NCBI RefSeq assembly: GCF_022539505.1
Contig: NC_061508.1
Coordinates: 35,830,256-35,894,255, forward strand
From: Lolium rigidum
Taxonomy: Eukaryota > Streptophyta > Magnoliopsida > Poales > Poaceae
Direction of reading: 5' to 3'
Length of the DNA: 64,000 nt
Shown here: piece by piece, positions 1 to 12,000 of the stretch
How positions within the stretch are numbered: the first letter of the stretch is position 1
Layout: each line of letters begins with the position of its first letter
The notes under the pieces: generated by a model
Seen by the model: only the letters and a program-made list of their open reading frames with translations
Database searches by the model: none
Told to the model about the DNA's origin: nothing
Translations under genes and position numbers: made by a program

Positions 1-2
1 TT

Positions 3-1225
3 AAGAATTTCCAAATGGTTCAAACACAAATAGATCAGCTCACCAAAGTGCAAAATGATTTGTTAGTGAATGCTTCTAAAGAGAAGCATGCTTATGAGAT
101 TAGAACTAGAGGTGGTGCTACTACCCAGGATCCTTTATATCCTGAGGGTCACCCCAAGAGAGTCGAGCAAGATTCTCAGCACGATGATGATACTAGGATT
201 AAATCTAAGAAAAATAAGAAGAAGGGAAATAGAACATCTGTAGAATCTTTTGATCCCGCTGTAGATCCTAATAGTATATCTATTTTCGATGCCGAAACTG
301 AAAGCGGCAATGAGAAAAGTGAGGCTTCCGATAAGGAAGAAGTAGAAGAAGCTGAGGTTGCACCTCAAAAGCAACCTAAAAACGTGAAGTACACTAAGGA
401 AGATTTCATTGCCAACAAACATGGCAAAGAAATAAAACCTTGGGTGCAAAAACCAATGCATTTCCCTGATAAGAAACACAAATCAAGGGAAGAGGAACAC
501 TTTAACCTGTTTTGTGAATGGATAAAAGCTATGTACTTGCAAATTCCTTTGACTGATGCTATTAAATTGCCTCCTTATTCAAAGTATATGAAGGATATTG
601 TTTCTAACAAAAGGAAAATTCCTACTGAGGAAATTTCTACTATGCTTGCTAATTATTCCTTCAATGGCAAAGTTCCAAAGAAGCTCGGAGATCCAGGTAT
701 ACCTACAATTCCTTGCTCTATTAAAAATAGTTATGTTAAAACTGCTCTATGTGATTTAGGAGCCGGAGTTAGTGTCATGCCTTTTCTCTTTGTAGAAGAC
801 TTGATTTAGAAAAGTTGATACCTACTGATATATCTTTGCAAATGGCTGATAAGTCCACTACTGTTCCTGTTGGTATATGTGAGGATGTTCCTGCGCAAGT
901 TGCTCATAATTGTTTAATTTTAACTGACTTTGTTGTGCTAGAAATCCCCGAGGATGACAATATATCTATTATTCTTGGGAGACCTTTTCTTAATACTGCA
1001 GGGGCTGTTATTGATTGCAATCAAGGCAAGGTTACTTTTAATGTTAATGACAAGGAGCATATCGTCTATTTTCCGAAGAAGATTAATGGGGCATATTGCC
1101 TAAATTCTATTATCTATATTGAGACCATTCAAATTGGTCAAATACACGTGCCTATGTCAAAGCCTCATAAGGAGTCTGATATTATTATGATTGGAGATAT
1201 TCCTATTCAAATTGAGGTAACTTGA
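3..1225 (+). pseudogene. Gag C-terminus and aspartic protease of element A (one frameshift)
   Basis: The frame is open from the left window edge, so the N-terminus of gag is missing. The first part is a charged Lys/Glu-rich gag tail. The retropepsin active-site motif CDLGAGVSVMP lies at about 750-782 and the matching C-terminal flap/ILGRPF motif at about 970-990, as in plant gypsy proteases. The frame is lost right after the active site (about 780-785) in a short T run and resumes from about 815 to the TGA at 1223-1225. A one-base deletion in that T run explains the shift. The protease would normally cut the gag-pol precursor. No RT follows. Confidence 0.85.
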
Positions 1226-2021
1226 TTATTTTGTGAAAATGCAAGGTTTTACTTCATATAAAATTATTTTTGATGTCAAGACCTGATCAACCTTGCCACC
1301 AAAGTGATTTTGATGAATGAAACAATGCTTTCATAAGTGCCACTACTGTTTACTTTTCATATTAGAATGTTTTAGAGCTACTGGAAGTTTTATTTGGTTT
1401 GGTCTTTCATCGTTGTTTAAATTTTTCCTGCGCTGAATCTTTTGTTTTAAAATCTGGAATTTGGTCAAAAATGAAGTTTCTCGAAAAATTCCAGAAAGTT
1501 TACCCAAAAAAAATTATTCATGAAATGAGGAGGATTGGGACCTGAGGCTGCTCAGGGGGGCCCCCAGGCCGGCCATACATGGGCCAGGTGCGGCCACCCC
1601 CCTGGTCGCGCCTGCTATGTGTATGGGACCCTCCTGGCCCCACTCACTCATCCCTTCCACTCATTCCACTCTCTCTCCCGAAAAAAACTCGTACCAGTTT
1701 GTTCTCACTCTCATTTTCGCCCGAGAGCTCAGGATTTCCCGATCTCCTTGCTCAGCCCAGATTTCTGCCTGAAATTTGGCACATTTGCTCTCCGGTATGT
1801 GACTCCTCCGCTCATCCAAGTAGAATTTTTTTGGTGGAGTATATCTTGAGTATTTTGCCATCTTAGGTGACAGGTTATGTGAGCTTGCATGCTTGATTTA
1901 TGCTCTTATAAGTAGTTTTGACGCATGTTTAGCCTTCCTACTTGTTGTTTTAGTGTTCTACCTTATTTGTTTGTCTCGAAATTAATTTTTATATTGTGGG
2001 CTTCAAATTTCAGAAAAGAGC
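1226..2021 (+). other. Spacer with leader and probable intron upstream of the env-position ORF
   Basis: No protein-coding frame here is convincing. The stretch runs from A/T-rich sequence into a GC-rich patch (about 1545-1640) and then a pyrimidine-rich leader. A good donor (G|GTATGT at 1794/1795) and a good acceptor (TTTCAG ending 2013) define a possible 219-base intron that ends 8 bases before the ATG at 2022. This suggests the downstream ORF is read from its own spliced transcript. That is inference from splice-site form only. Confidence 0.5.
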
Positions 2022-3152
2022 ATGAACCAACACAACTTTGGTGAGTTCTTTGAGGGGGAACCAAGGAGGTCATCGAGACCTTCGAGGTCGTCCACTCGAA
2101 TTAGGAGATCCCACAATGAAGATGACATCGCGCCAGACATTGGTGACAGGGATTTTGGTGATGCAAATGCATGCACATATCCTTGCTATGAATTCTTTAA
2201 CGATGCAGGGATTCGTGGAGATTTCCTACACCTTGTTGATAAAGCTGGACTAACCTCTTATATGAGGAATTAAGTCCCTCAATATGCATTGCTCACCAAG
2301 ATTTTCACTAAGGGCTTCAAGCTCAAATCTAGAGAACATGGTTCTACTGTGTCCTTCAAAATATATGATAGACCTATTGTCATGCTCTTGACAAAATTTT
2401 GCAGCATTTTAGGTCTTGGTGCGTTTGGTGCAGACAAGAAGATTTCAAACAGTCCAGCTGAACTTGCAGAAGTCTACAGGGAAGTGACCGGTGACGACAC
2501 TCGCAGCTCCCAGCGAGGGAAGATAAGAAACATCCAATTCCCTGATGTTCGTTATTTTACCTATTTTCTTGTTACTAGTTTTTTGGGAAGAGAGGACACT
2601 AGTAATATCTCTAACCATCACTTCGCTTTTCTCGATGCGGCCATCAATGAAAGCCCCAAGTATAATATTGGTGCTTTGATTGCTCGACGGTTGTCAGCAA
2701 AAGGTCCCAGTTATGGTGGGATTATTGCTACACGTGCTCTTCTCCACTATGATCTCCATGTGGATCCTACTGATACTTTGATGGTGTCGCCAAGGCTTGA
2801 CCTTGCGGCAATGAAAATGCATCATTTTGTTACCAATGATTCGACTTTCGGAAACTTGATGTATAGATTGTTCTTCGCTGACCGTGAGGAAAGGCACTTG
2901 CCTTTGCCTCGACAAAGTTTGTTCAGTGTTGTCAACATGCCTCTCTTTGTTGCATTGGAGAGATTAGAGGATGAGCTCAGAGTACTTGGTTTCCATGAGC
3001 AGCACGACCCGGAACCCCAGGAGTATCAGGAGGCACCCCTTGTCGACTACACGGTGTATTATCCTGGTGCATCCTCAAGCTCTCATCCGGAAGATGGTGC
3101 TACCTCGGAGTATGTCCCAGCACCTACTACATCATGGGACCCTTGGTACTGA
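2022..3152 (+). pseudogene. Env-position ORF of element A, ATHILA ORF-1-like, one premature stop
   Basis: A true ATG at 2022 opens a frame of 376 codons that ends at 3152, broken by one in-frame TAA at 2271-2273. The first 83 residues are Arg/Ser-rich and acidic. The second part (from about 2289) contains a conserved globular block with motifs such as FPDVRYFTYF and SNHHFAFLDAA, and a Pro/Ser-rich tail. The block matches what I recall of the plant ATHILA ORF-1 family (Pfam PF03078), which sits where an envelope gene would in Athila elements. No signal peptide or clear membrane segment is seen. Its function is unknown. Confidence 0.7.
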
Positions 3153-5520
3153 GCCTCACTTAGGCCAAAATCCTAAGCTTGGGGGGAGATACGCCGGCAT
3201 CACTCATTCATTGCATACAATTGCCGGTCATTTGTATAAACTTGTTTCGCTTCTTTTGGTTGTTTCTCTTTCGGTTATTTTTTATTTCAGTAGGTTCTTA
3301 TTTTAGTTTTTGAAGGTTGTTGCTACTTTAGTAACCTCTAATTTCACTTTTTTTATTTCATTCGTGTGCCGATGGTTGCCTCTAACATGAGGAAGATGAT
3401 ATTTGGGGAAGTGCTGTCTAAAAAACAGATTCTGGACTGATACTGGAAAAATTCCTAAAAATAGCCAGAACGTTATTTTGATCTGACAATTTTTCTGCAT
3501 GCTCCCCAGGTTATTACCTAACTTTCATTAGTTTAGCACTTTTCGATTTGAGCAGCATAAGATTTTCGAATTTTTTTATTACTGTACTGCTGTTAAGTTT
3601 TGGCAGATTTCTGTGACTTTGTTTTTGCGTGACTCTTTTAGTTTTCTTTCTCTTGTTTTTTTCTTTGTTTCTTTTCTAAAACACAAAAGGACCAAAAATA
3701 TTTCTGCTGTTTCTCTTTATCATTTGTTTATTTGGTTTCTTGTTCCTATTTTGCTTTATTTACTATCGTTGGTTTGCTATGAGAAAATCCAAAAAAAAAT
3801 TACTTTCATTCGGTGACTCTAATATCAAAAATCCAAAAATATTTGTTGTTCTTCTTTGGTTTTGTATAGTTTGATGCTGGGTTCAGTGGTCTCTCAAGGC
3901 TGTATTGGAGCATAGTTTTCATTTTATATCATTCGAGCCACACAAGTATAGCAAAAATGACGATCTACGTCAATCTGCTTGTGGTGAGAGGCTGGTATGA
4001 ACTCTATTTGTTTTCATTTTTGTACATATACTCATCTATGTGAAGGTACTTAGTTTATTCATGTGGGGTGTATGTTAATCAATTATATTCAGTAGTACCT
4101 CTCTCTCACGACTGGTTTCAATTTACATTTGGTGGGTAACATTTTACATTCGTGTTTGCTTGCATTGCTCTTTTCATATAGCGGTATTGACATTGTGGTA
4201 TCCTCCTCTATCTGTTTCATTTGAATCGACTTGGCACGTGCTCACGCATGCATATGACTGAACAATAGTCAATTAAGCCTTGATGATTTATTTTGCCTCG
4301 GAGTTCTTGCATTGCTTTTATGCCGTTTTTAATCGCGTTTTGTCGCAAGCATGATTATGACCGCCAATGCATTTTTGATTGTTGCTTCCCAGTATTTTGC
4401 TAGCCTTCACCTGTACTGAGCGGAGTTACTGCTCGTGCATCCAACTACTGAACCAAAGCATGCCAAATGACTCCACCATATCTACCTACATGTGGTATTT
4501 CATCGCCACTCCAAGCAAATTTGCATGTGCTACCTTTAAAACCTTCAAACAAATCCTCGTTTTGTGACACTGTTTTTAGCTCATGAGGATGTGAGAGTTA
4601 TTATTGTCGTCTTCCATGCTTTACTAAGTACCACAAGACTCATGAGCTTCATCTCGCTTGTCAATAAAAAGTGATAGATATAAAAAGAAGAAGAGCTGGT
4701 TTGACCACAACTTCCAAAAGGGGAAGAAAATAGGAAATTATAAGAAAGTGGCACTCCTCCATGGTTTGTGATTGTTGGTCGGCACCCGAGGATTCGGCTA
4801 GCCATGGTATGTGTAAGAAATGGATGGGAGGAGTGTCACAGTTTTATAAGTAGCATAGATGAAAAGAGGCTTCGCCGAAATACTTCGGAACCGCTCTCAA
4901 ACTTGTTTAGTATGGAAGATGACAAAACTCTTTTACCGATTCGTTGACAAAAGCAACCACCACTCAAAAAGCAATTTTACCTCAGTTTTACAAATGAAAA
5001 GCTCTAGCACATGTTTAATCTCTGCTTTCCTTTGCAAAGGACCATTCAACCACCGCAATGTTGAGTCACCATTCTCTCTTTTGAAGCACTTTCCTAGAAG
5101 CATTGGCAGTCATTCTTAGTGTAATGTGTTTGTCCCAAGACAAGATTATTTATTGCATATTTGTGATGCTTGCATCTTTCGATATATTTACTTCTAGTCT
5201 TCTTTTGGACTTCAGAGGTGGCCTGTGCATTTATGTTTTGCTTCCAAATAGGGGCAAGCGAGATACCACTTTGTCTTACTTCATTATGACTATTGCAATC
5301 TTGCAAGTGTTTATGTTTCATGTTGCTTATCATTGCTATTGGTATCCATTCATGGTTTGCATTACTGCTGATTATGTTGTTTCACATGCTCCTTATTTGT
5401 GAATTAGCTAAGTATTTGATCATCCGTGAGAATATATACATCTTATGGAACAAATAGGTTCGTGAAAGTCTTTTATCGCACTCAGTTGTCACTGAATTGC
5501 TTGAGGACAAGCAGTAAGCT
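3153..5520 (+). other. 3' noncoding region of element A
   Basis: This is 2.4 kb without a supported gene. It is rich in T and carries short unrelated frames only. A polypurine-like motif (CTAAGCTT followed by GGGGGGAG) sits at 3173-3188, only 20 bases after the ORF stop, and is repeated at the LTR border 2.35 kb later. Parts resemble the 3' leaders of Y1, Y2 and Z, for example the blocks near 3300-3345 and 4370-5110. Confidence 0.7.
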
Positions 5521-5534
5521 AAGCTTGGGGGGAG
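5521..5534 (+). promoter_or_regulatory. Polypurine tract of element A
   Basis: AAGCTTGGGGGGAG lies one base before the LTR that opens TGATACGTCC at 5536. This is the expected place and composition of the plus-strand primer of a gypsy element. Confidence 0.85.
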
Positions 5535-5535
5535 T

Positions 5536-6264
5536 TGATACGTCCAAAACGTATCTACTTTCCCGAACATTTTTGTTATTATTTGCCCTCAAACTTGTGT
5601 GTTTTGAATGCAACTAACGCGGACTAACGCTGTTTTCAGCAGAATTGCCCTGGTGTCTTGTTTTTGTGCAGAAAATCAACTTTCGGGAAAAATCCCAGAA
5701 ATATACCCAAATGCCTTATTTTCCCGGGGAACTCACGGAGCCAGAAGGTGAAGAGCAGGGGGCCTGGAGCTGGGAGTACATGGCCCAGGCGCGGCCCAGG
5801 CCTGGCCGCGCCTGGGGGTGTATTCCCGACCCCTTCGTCGTTTCGACCTCCCCTTTCGGTTATAATATCCTCGTCACGAGAAAACCCCAGGGGGTTCGAA
5901 GTTATTCCAGAGAAAAGTCCGTAGCGCCGCCACCTTGCGAAACCCTATTTCGGAGGCAAGAACTCCATTCTGGCACCCTGCTGGGACGGGGAATTGGAGG
6001 AGATCATCGCCATCGCCATCGCCATCACCGACGCCTCTCCATCAACCATCCATGATTCCTCCATCCATGTGTGAGTAGTTCCCTCGCTTTAGGCTGAAGG
6101 GGATGGTCGGGATTGGATGAGTTCGTTCATGTAATAGCATTCGAATTATTCGGGGCATAGTGCCTAGTATCCGTTGTGAGTATTTTATGCATTGTTGCAA
6201 CTTGTTATACTTAATGCTTGTCAATTTGGGCCCGAGTGCCATGATCTCAGATCTGAACATATTA
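5536..6264 (+). repeat. 3' LTR of element A, truncated
   Basis: The LTR begins TGATACGTCC and has the inverted pair GATACGT/ACGTATC at its tip. It is followed by a GC-rich patch (about 5775-5820) and a (CATCGC)n-like run near 6004-6030. No CA-ending partner is found: the sequence changes to a Copia LTR at about 6265. The exact break is uncertain by a few bases. Confidence 0.75.
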
Positions 6265-7156
6265 TGTTTCCAACCGACTCCTACGCTGATGCCATCCGGA
6301 GGCATTACTGCACGACAATGTCCTACCCCGGTCAAGACCCGGTCCCAGCTCTAGTTTGGACCGGATGGCCCGGTCCCAGGCCCGGTTGACTGGGTTCCTC
6401 GAGGAAGTTGTTGAGGTGGCAAGTCATCAATGGCCATATTTCAAGTGACGCTATATAAACCCCTTCTCCTACCTCTGAAGGGTTAGGCACTACACGACAA
6501 GCTGTTCTTGAGCTCTCTCTCACATACTCCATTGTTAGAAACACCAAAAGCCTCAGATCTACCTCCTCCCCCACCCAAACTCAAATCCCTCTGGGGCAAA
6601 GATAGAGGAGGCCCCGATCTACCGTTCTACCAAGCCAAATCTTATTCCCTCTTGTATTCATCAAGAAACTTGCTCTCTAGGGTTCCTTGGAAACCCTAGG
6701 TGGGCAAGAGTGGTCTGGAAGCATCCGGGTTGTGGATTTGCTCCTGACCAGATTGTCATGGTTTGGAGGCTACCTCAAAGTCTACCATAAGTGAGTGAGC
6801 TATTCCTTCGTGGGATAGGCTCCAGAGAATAGGGTGAGCCTTCGTGGAGTTTGAGAATCCTTCATGGGACCTTCACCCCTCCAAACGTGATGTACCTTCT
6901 TGCAAAGGAAGGGAACACGGGAATAAACCCTCGTCTCTGCGTGCTATCGGTTATCTCTAACCGAACTCCTTACTTGTGATATAACTGCCTGTGAGAGCCT
7001 TCGTGCTCAAGTTACTTGTATCCTCATATAGGTTTTCTCACCTAGTTTGCATTAGGCTCACCTTTATATTCCGCAAAGCCTAATATTGCAAAGAAAGAAT
7101 AAAAATCTGTAGAAACCTATTCACCCCCCTCTAGGTTTACCATCTCTGAACTTTCA
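6265..7156 (+). repeat. Copia 5' LTR
   Basis: The LTR runs from TGTTTCC to ...CTTTCA, followed two bases later by the primer site. A TATA box (CTATATAAAC) lies at 6451-6460 and would drive transcription of the element. The left border is a best estimate because no second LTR is present to align with. Confidence 0.7.
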
Positions 7157-7158
7157 AT

Positions 7159-7171
7159 TGGTATCAGATCC
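7159..7171 (+). promoter_or_regulatory. Primer binding site of the Copia fragment (tRNA-iMet type)
   Basis: TGGTATCAGATCC differs by one base from the standard initiator tRNA-Met site TGGTATCAGAGCC and sits directly after the LTR. Confidence 0.8.
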
Positions 7172-7209
7172 TGGACTCTTTTTAAGGGCTTCGCAGCCTT
7201 AAGAGTGAG

Positions 7210-7522
7210 ATGGATAAACTATTTGAGGGTCTGGATGAAGACTCTAACCTTTCGGTTAGGGAGATGAAATCCAGACTCTTAGCATATGATGCCGAGAAAA
7301 AGTTGAAGGAGGATGAAGTCCAAAGCCAAATGGCACAAATGACGGCCATGCTTAAGAACCTTACTAGTGGAACCTCTAGTGGGACTTCGGTTCCTCCGAA
7401 AGGTTTCCATCAAGTCAATCATGACTATCCCAAAAACACTTCACCCATGCCTCATATAAACCATAGTGGGAATGTTCCCATTTTGATGGAACTCACTTTT
7501 GTCGTCGTGGTGAACAAACAGA
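7210..7522 (+). pseudogene. Copia gag, N-terminal fragment, frameshifted and truncated
   Basis: An ATG at 7210 opens a frame of about 95 codons that starts MDKLFEGLDE and contains a Lys/Glu-rich coiled stretch. Near 7473 the frame shifts: the motif HFDGTHF, typical of the start of the Copia gag domain, continues in another frame. The coding region ends at 7522 where the B1 LTR starts. The apparent extension to 7587 is read-through into that LTR and is not gag. Confidence 0.65.
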
Positions 7523-8187
7523 TGCCATGGGATGGCTTGAGTTGGGGCCGAATGTGCGCTAGAGGATCCGGGGGAGGGTTTTGGTAACACATGGATGAAT
7601 TCCGGATTGATTTCTGGTATCTTTATTGATGAACTTGGCATTGGCCAGAGGTTGAAGAAGTACAGTACATGCACTATCTCTAACTTGGGATCTCTCTCTA
7701 TTGCATAACTAGGTACCCCGCGCAAGGGTGTGCTCCCTCTCCTTATATAGGGGAGAGGGTGGCTTACAGGGTAAGAAACCCTGACGGCATCTTTGACTAG
7801 ACAAACTACTTTACAAAGCCTCTTTGGCAGCAGGTGACGCCGGTAGACCTTTAATCAGGAACGCTGACATCCTCCGGTACCTTTTACGTCATCTTCTGCT
7901 TTGGCCTCAGAGCTTCGATTAAAGCTGAAGTGCTTCGCTCATCCTTGTCCTCTAGGTCTTGAGAGAATCTTTGACTAGCTTGCCGACGTGCTACAGTGTA
8001 GCCCGTGCCGGTACTCCGGCACCTTCTTAACCTATTCCGGTATACCCCTTCTGGGATACCGGCATAGTTTCTCCTTAGCACGAACTCAACTTCCTTATCC
8101 GGATTAACCTTTAAACCGGTACCTCAACCAGCCTAAACCAGGCAAGTTCGGCATGCCTTTGGCATACCGGGGGTCATCCCCCCAACA
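7523..8187 (-). repeat. 3' LTR of B1
   Basis: Read on the minus strand, the 665-base LTR starts TGTTGGGGGGATGACC and ends ...CCCATGGCA. A minus-strand TATA box (CTATATAAGG) lies at about 7742-7751. The flanking five bases on the left are ACAGA; the matching right duplication is not seen because the far end of B1 is missing. Confidence 0.75.
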
Positions 8188-8200
8188 TTAGTCCCCGAAG
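8188..8200 (-). promoter_or_regulatory. Polypurine-side border of the B1 3' LTR
   Basis: On the minus strand the bases CTTCGGGGACTAA directly precede the LTR start TGTTGG. This is a short purine-rich border of the type seen in this group. It is weaker than the tracts of the other elements. Confidence 0.5.
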
Positions 8201-8557
8201 TTGGTATAGTCCGGCGGATCTTATCCGACGGACCATGCCAGGTTCCCACTTCTTAACGTACCGGTTTAACTCTTCCGGAAACCAGTTCGAAACCTTTCGG
8301 CGTCTCTGCCGAACCCATCTCACCATACCGATCTTTTACGGTAGCTTTGTTATTAACTCTCCTCGGTGAAGTCGAGAATATCTCGGGAACAGTGCCTATC
8401 AGAGACATGCGCACTGTTTCTGACGCGCCAGTGTCAGGGGTCACTTCCCTTCGACTTCTGCGCTTGCATTTAATGTGTCATACCGGATCCTCGCCGCCGT
8501 TCCGGATCCGTGTGGCCTCCCTGTGGCATCTTATCTTTCACGCGTGTAGCCCCGTGC

Positions 8558-8631
8558 CACGTGGCAGCCCACGAGGCGAAGCATCGCGGGCCTAGCGGTT
8601 GCCGGCCCACGAACTCCCTCTCTATTTAAGG
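8558..8631 (+). promoter_or_regulatory. Promoter of the antisense accessory gene (G-box and TATA)
   Basis: A G-box core CACGTG (8558-8563) lies about 60 bases before a TATA-like CTATTTAAGG (8622-8631). A GC-rich leader starts about 25 bases later. The leader has a probable intron at 8903-9006 (AG|GTCAGT to TTGTAG) and the gene's ATG is at 9072. The order fits an ordinary plant promoter placed inside the 3' part of the element and pointing against the LTR promoter. The 8201-8557 stretch shows CCGG-rich repeats but no gene. Confidence 0.55.
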
Positions 8632-9071
8632 GCACGGCAGTTCCTCTTCATCTTCTTCCTCGCATTCCCAACTCCCTGAGCATACAGAGCCCTTGCCGTT
8701 AGCGCTCCCCTCGCCGTTGTTCGCCGCCAAGACTTCGTTCTCCGGGGAACCTCTCCAAGAAGCTCCGCAGGGCTCTGTCCCGCCGAGATTCACCGTAGCC
8801 TCTTCGCACCTTACATGAATCTCCTCTTCCTCTTCTCTGCTCGCCGCCCTTAGCCGCTAGCTTGCTAAGCTCCGGCGGACCGTCGTCCTCCGCCGCCCTC
8901 AGGTCAGTCTCGCGGACGCACTATCTTTCTCCCTTTTTATGGCATTGCTTTTGGGCCGGTAGTGTATTTACTTCTTCTTTTCTTTTGCTTTTTCTCTTAC
9001 TTGTAGATCTTCGCGAGAGGCTAGATTTGGGGAAATCAGTTGGTAGGTAGATCTTTGAAGTTTAGGCAAGT

Positions 9072-12000
9072 ATGTCTTCCGAGGAGTATATATCGGAATC
9101 CCTCGCTAGCAGTCACCACAGCGAGAGCCCCACCGTTTCTTCCGGAGGGGAAACTCCGGTTGATCAGATCGATGACGGGCTCGCGGCGGACCTAGCCCAA
9201 AGTGAAGCAGGTACCGGTATTTCCGCTCAAGCTACCGGTAACCAAGGAGAAGCCGGCAGCTCGAGCCAGGGCGCTGGCATAGATTTGGACTCTTACACAC
9301 GCGGGGCCTGGATGGGCTCCGACGTGACCCAAGCGGACATTGACTGGCTCTACCGCTCCCGGAGGATACCGGAAGAGGTTTGGTGCCGCGTCCCTGGCAA
9401 GGAGCGCCAGCCCGAGCCTCAGCCGGGTGAATATGTCGTCTTTTCCACTCATTTTGAGCGCGGATTAGGCCTTCCGGCGTCGGATTTCTTCCGGCGCTTT
9501 CTTGATTTCTATGAACTTCAGCCCCATCACCTTTCGGGAAACTCCATCTTCTATATTTTTTCCTTCGCCACTTTCATGGAGGGGTACGTCGGTATGACCC
9601 CCTCCGTAGATAATTTTTCCTTTTTCTACTATCTGCGGAAGAACTCCATCCAGGACACGAAACTTCCGCACCCCAAACCGTTTGTCCGGTGCGGGGGTCG
9701 CATTCTCTCGCCCCGCCAAGGGAGCTCCTTCTACAAACTCTCCGGATTGGAGTCTGTCAGGACCTGGCAGAAGTCCTTCTTCTATGTCCGGAACGGTGGC
9801 CCGGAAGACTTCATCAATCTTCCGGAATATGTTCCCGGGCCACCCAGCATGAAGAACTGCCTCCACCATCCTAAGGATGATAAGGAGTGCATCTGACTCG
9901 GCCTTTTCGTCGAGAAGAACAAGGAAGAGACCAACCTCTCCGCGGACGATCTGGTCATGGCTTTCCTCTCGCGCCGGGTGCTGCCCCTTCAGCGGCGCGC
10001 CCATAAGATTTGCCAGATGTCGGGCCAGATGGATCTGACCCAGATTACCACTCACCAGCTGAGCGCCCCTGACTTGGTCCTTAAGGCCAAGTAGATCTGC
10101 CAAAACACTTTGAGGCCCAGCGGAAAGTTTGGGCTGGTTCCATATAGCCGTAGCCACTCTCCTCCACGCCAAGTAAGATCTCAGGACCTCCGGAAGATCT
10201 TGTACCGGAGTATCTGTGACTTTCCTCTTTCCCATACTGATTTGTTTCTTTGGTGTTGCAGAACTTCCGCCGGATCCGCAAGGAGGAGAAAGCCTCCTAC
10301 GCCCCCAACCGGCGCTTTCAGGACGACTGCGACCCGGATCCCTATTTGAAGGGAAAGCATAAGATGGGCCCGACGCACACCAAGCTCCCCGGTAACTTCC
10401 CAACTCCTCGTTCGGCAAATGATTCCGGTTCTGACGACGAGGTCGCCATCCTTGAGGTACTTTGTTCACCCATTTCCTTATAAACTATTTCTCTGTAGAT
10501 CCTCGCTCAGCCGACGCAAACCCCTAGGTTGTGGAGCGCGCGGTTCCCCTGCAAGCCGAGGTTGGCCAGGAGCTCCTGGACAACCTGGCCTCCCGGGGGC
10601 GAAAGAACAAGGCTCCGGCCCCTGAGGCCGGCTCCAGCGAAGCTCCCCCAACCAAGCGCTCTAGGAAGGACGACGGCGGCAAGCCCTACAGCAGGAAGCA
10701 CTGGTATAAGATGTCGGTCGCTACCGGGTAAGCTTCCGGTTCTTCTTACTTTTTGTCTTTTGCTTGTGATTTTCCTTGTCCCATTGCTCTTTCTAACTAT
10801 CTTTCTTTTCTTTTTCAGGCCTGCTCTGAGCCTTACCAGGAGCGCGCCTGGCATGACCTCTCCTCCTCCTCAAGCAAGCCCGGTACCCTCTGGTGCCGGC
10901 AAATCTCCAGCCTCCCCTCTGGGAGGCAACACAAGTTTGCGGCGCGCGGCCCCTGAACCGTCATACCCCCGCGCGGAGGAGGATTTCACTTCCCCTCCAG
11001 ATTTTGAAGACACCGGCGCCGGTAACGAAGAAGCGGAACGGGCGGAACCTGCGGTTCCCCCTACTCCAAAGAAGAAGAAGAAGAAGACCACCGCCTCTCC
11101 CGCTAAGTCCATGCCGGAAACGTCCGCGCCGGCAAGCCCACCACCGGCTAAGGAAACACCGGAAGCTCCTGCGCCATCCAAGGACGCACCGCCATCTCCT
11201 CCGGCACCTCCATCTGGTGAACCTGCCGCCGCCAAGCCAGCTCGCCCGGAAGGCGCCAATCTTACCGCTCAGCAGCTTGTTGCAGTAGTCACAACGGCGA
11301 CCTCATCTCCTTCCGGCTCGCAGACACTAGTGCTGCATGCCGGCCGCGCTGCCGTTGCGGCCAGCGAGAAGGCCTCAGCTCAGCTGGGCCGGATCACTGA
11401 GCTCAACCGCGGCGAGGTCAACTTGGGCCCGCTGTTGGAGTACGCCGAGAAGTGGAATCTGGCGGACTTGTCTGCGGTCACCCACGGCCTAGGCAAGGAC
11501 AAGCTTCCGGTTGTTGACCCTTCCGGCCCACGGAGCACGGCGCAACACCTGAGCCGGCTCAAGCGTGACGTCAAGGAGTTTGACACCGCGTGGCACGATG
11601 CCAGCGGCAATGTGGTGGTAAGTTCCATACTTTTATCCTCAAAGCTTTATCCTTCACGCATATGCCGGTTTTCAATCTCCCAGCTTATATGTATATCCTC
11701 CCAGTCCCCGAGTTTCAGGTTGAGTACGCAGTTCTTAGCGCGAAACTTTCTAGAAACAAAAAACCGGCATAGCCAGTCCCCGAGTTTCGGGTTGAGCACG
11801 CAGCTCTTAGCGCGAAACTTGTTTGAAACAAAAAGCCGGCATAGCCAGTCCCCGAGTTTCGGGTTGAGCACGCAGTTCTTAGCGCGAAACTTGTTTGAAA
11901 CAAAAAAGCCGGCATAGCCAGTCCCCGAGTTTCGGGTTGAGCACGCAGTTCTTAGCGCGCAACTTGTTTGAAACAAAAAGCCGGCATAGCCAGTCCCCGA

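Larger units (their letters stand above)
1..6264 (+). mobile_element. Element A: Athila-like Ty3/gypsy retrotransposon, 3' part
   Basis: The window opens inside the gag-protease frame of a gypsy element. An env-position ORF, a 2.4 kb noncoding tail, a polypurine tract and the first ~730 bases of the 3' LTR follow. No reverse transcriptase, RNase H or integrase lies between the protease (ends 1225) and the env-position ORF (starts 2022), so this copy is non-autonomous or internally deleted. The LTR breaks off at about 6264, where a Copia-type LTR begins. The LTR start and the 3' leader resemble Triticeae families such as Sabrina; that family name is inference from memory, not a search. Confidence 0.8.
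6265..7522 (+). mobile_element. Copia-type retrotransposon fragment (5' LTR, PBS, start of gag)
   Basis: The fragment has an 892-base LTR, an initiator-methionine-type primer site and about 310 bases of gag. It stops where the LTR of element B1 begins at 7523, and the rest of the Copia element is not found in the window. It probably inserted into the LTR of element A and was then itself the target of B1. Confidence 0.75.

Noticed and set aside
4379..5402. Short frames with membrane-like stretches in element A
   Set aside because: T-rich noncoding 3' region; no conservation of frame with Y1, Y2 or Z.
10529..11917. 462-codon plus-strand frame
   Set aside because: It reads through two introns and the minisatellite; the splice-based exon model matches B2 and is preferred.
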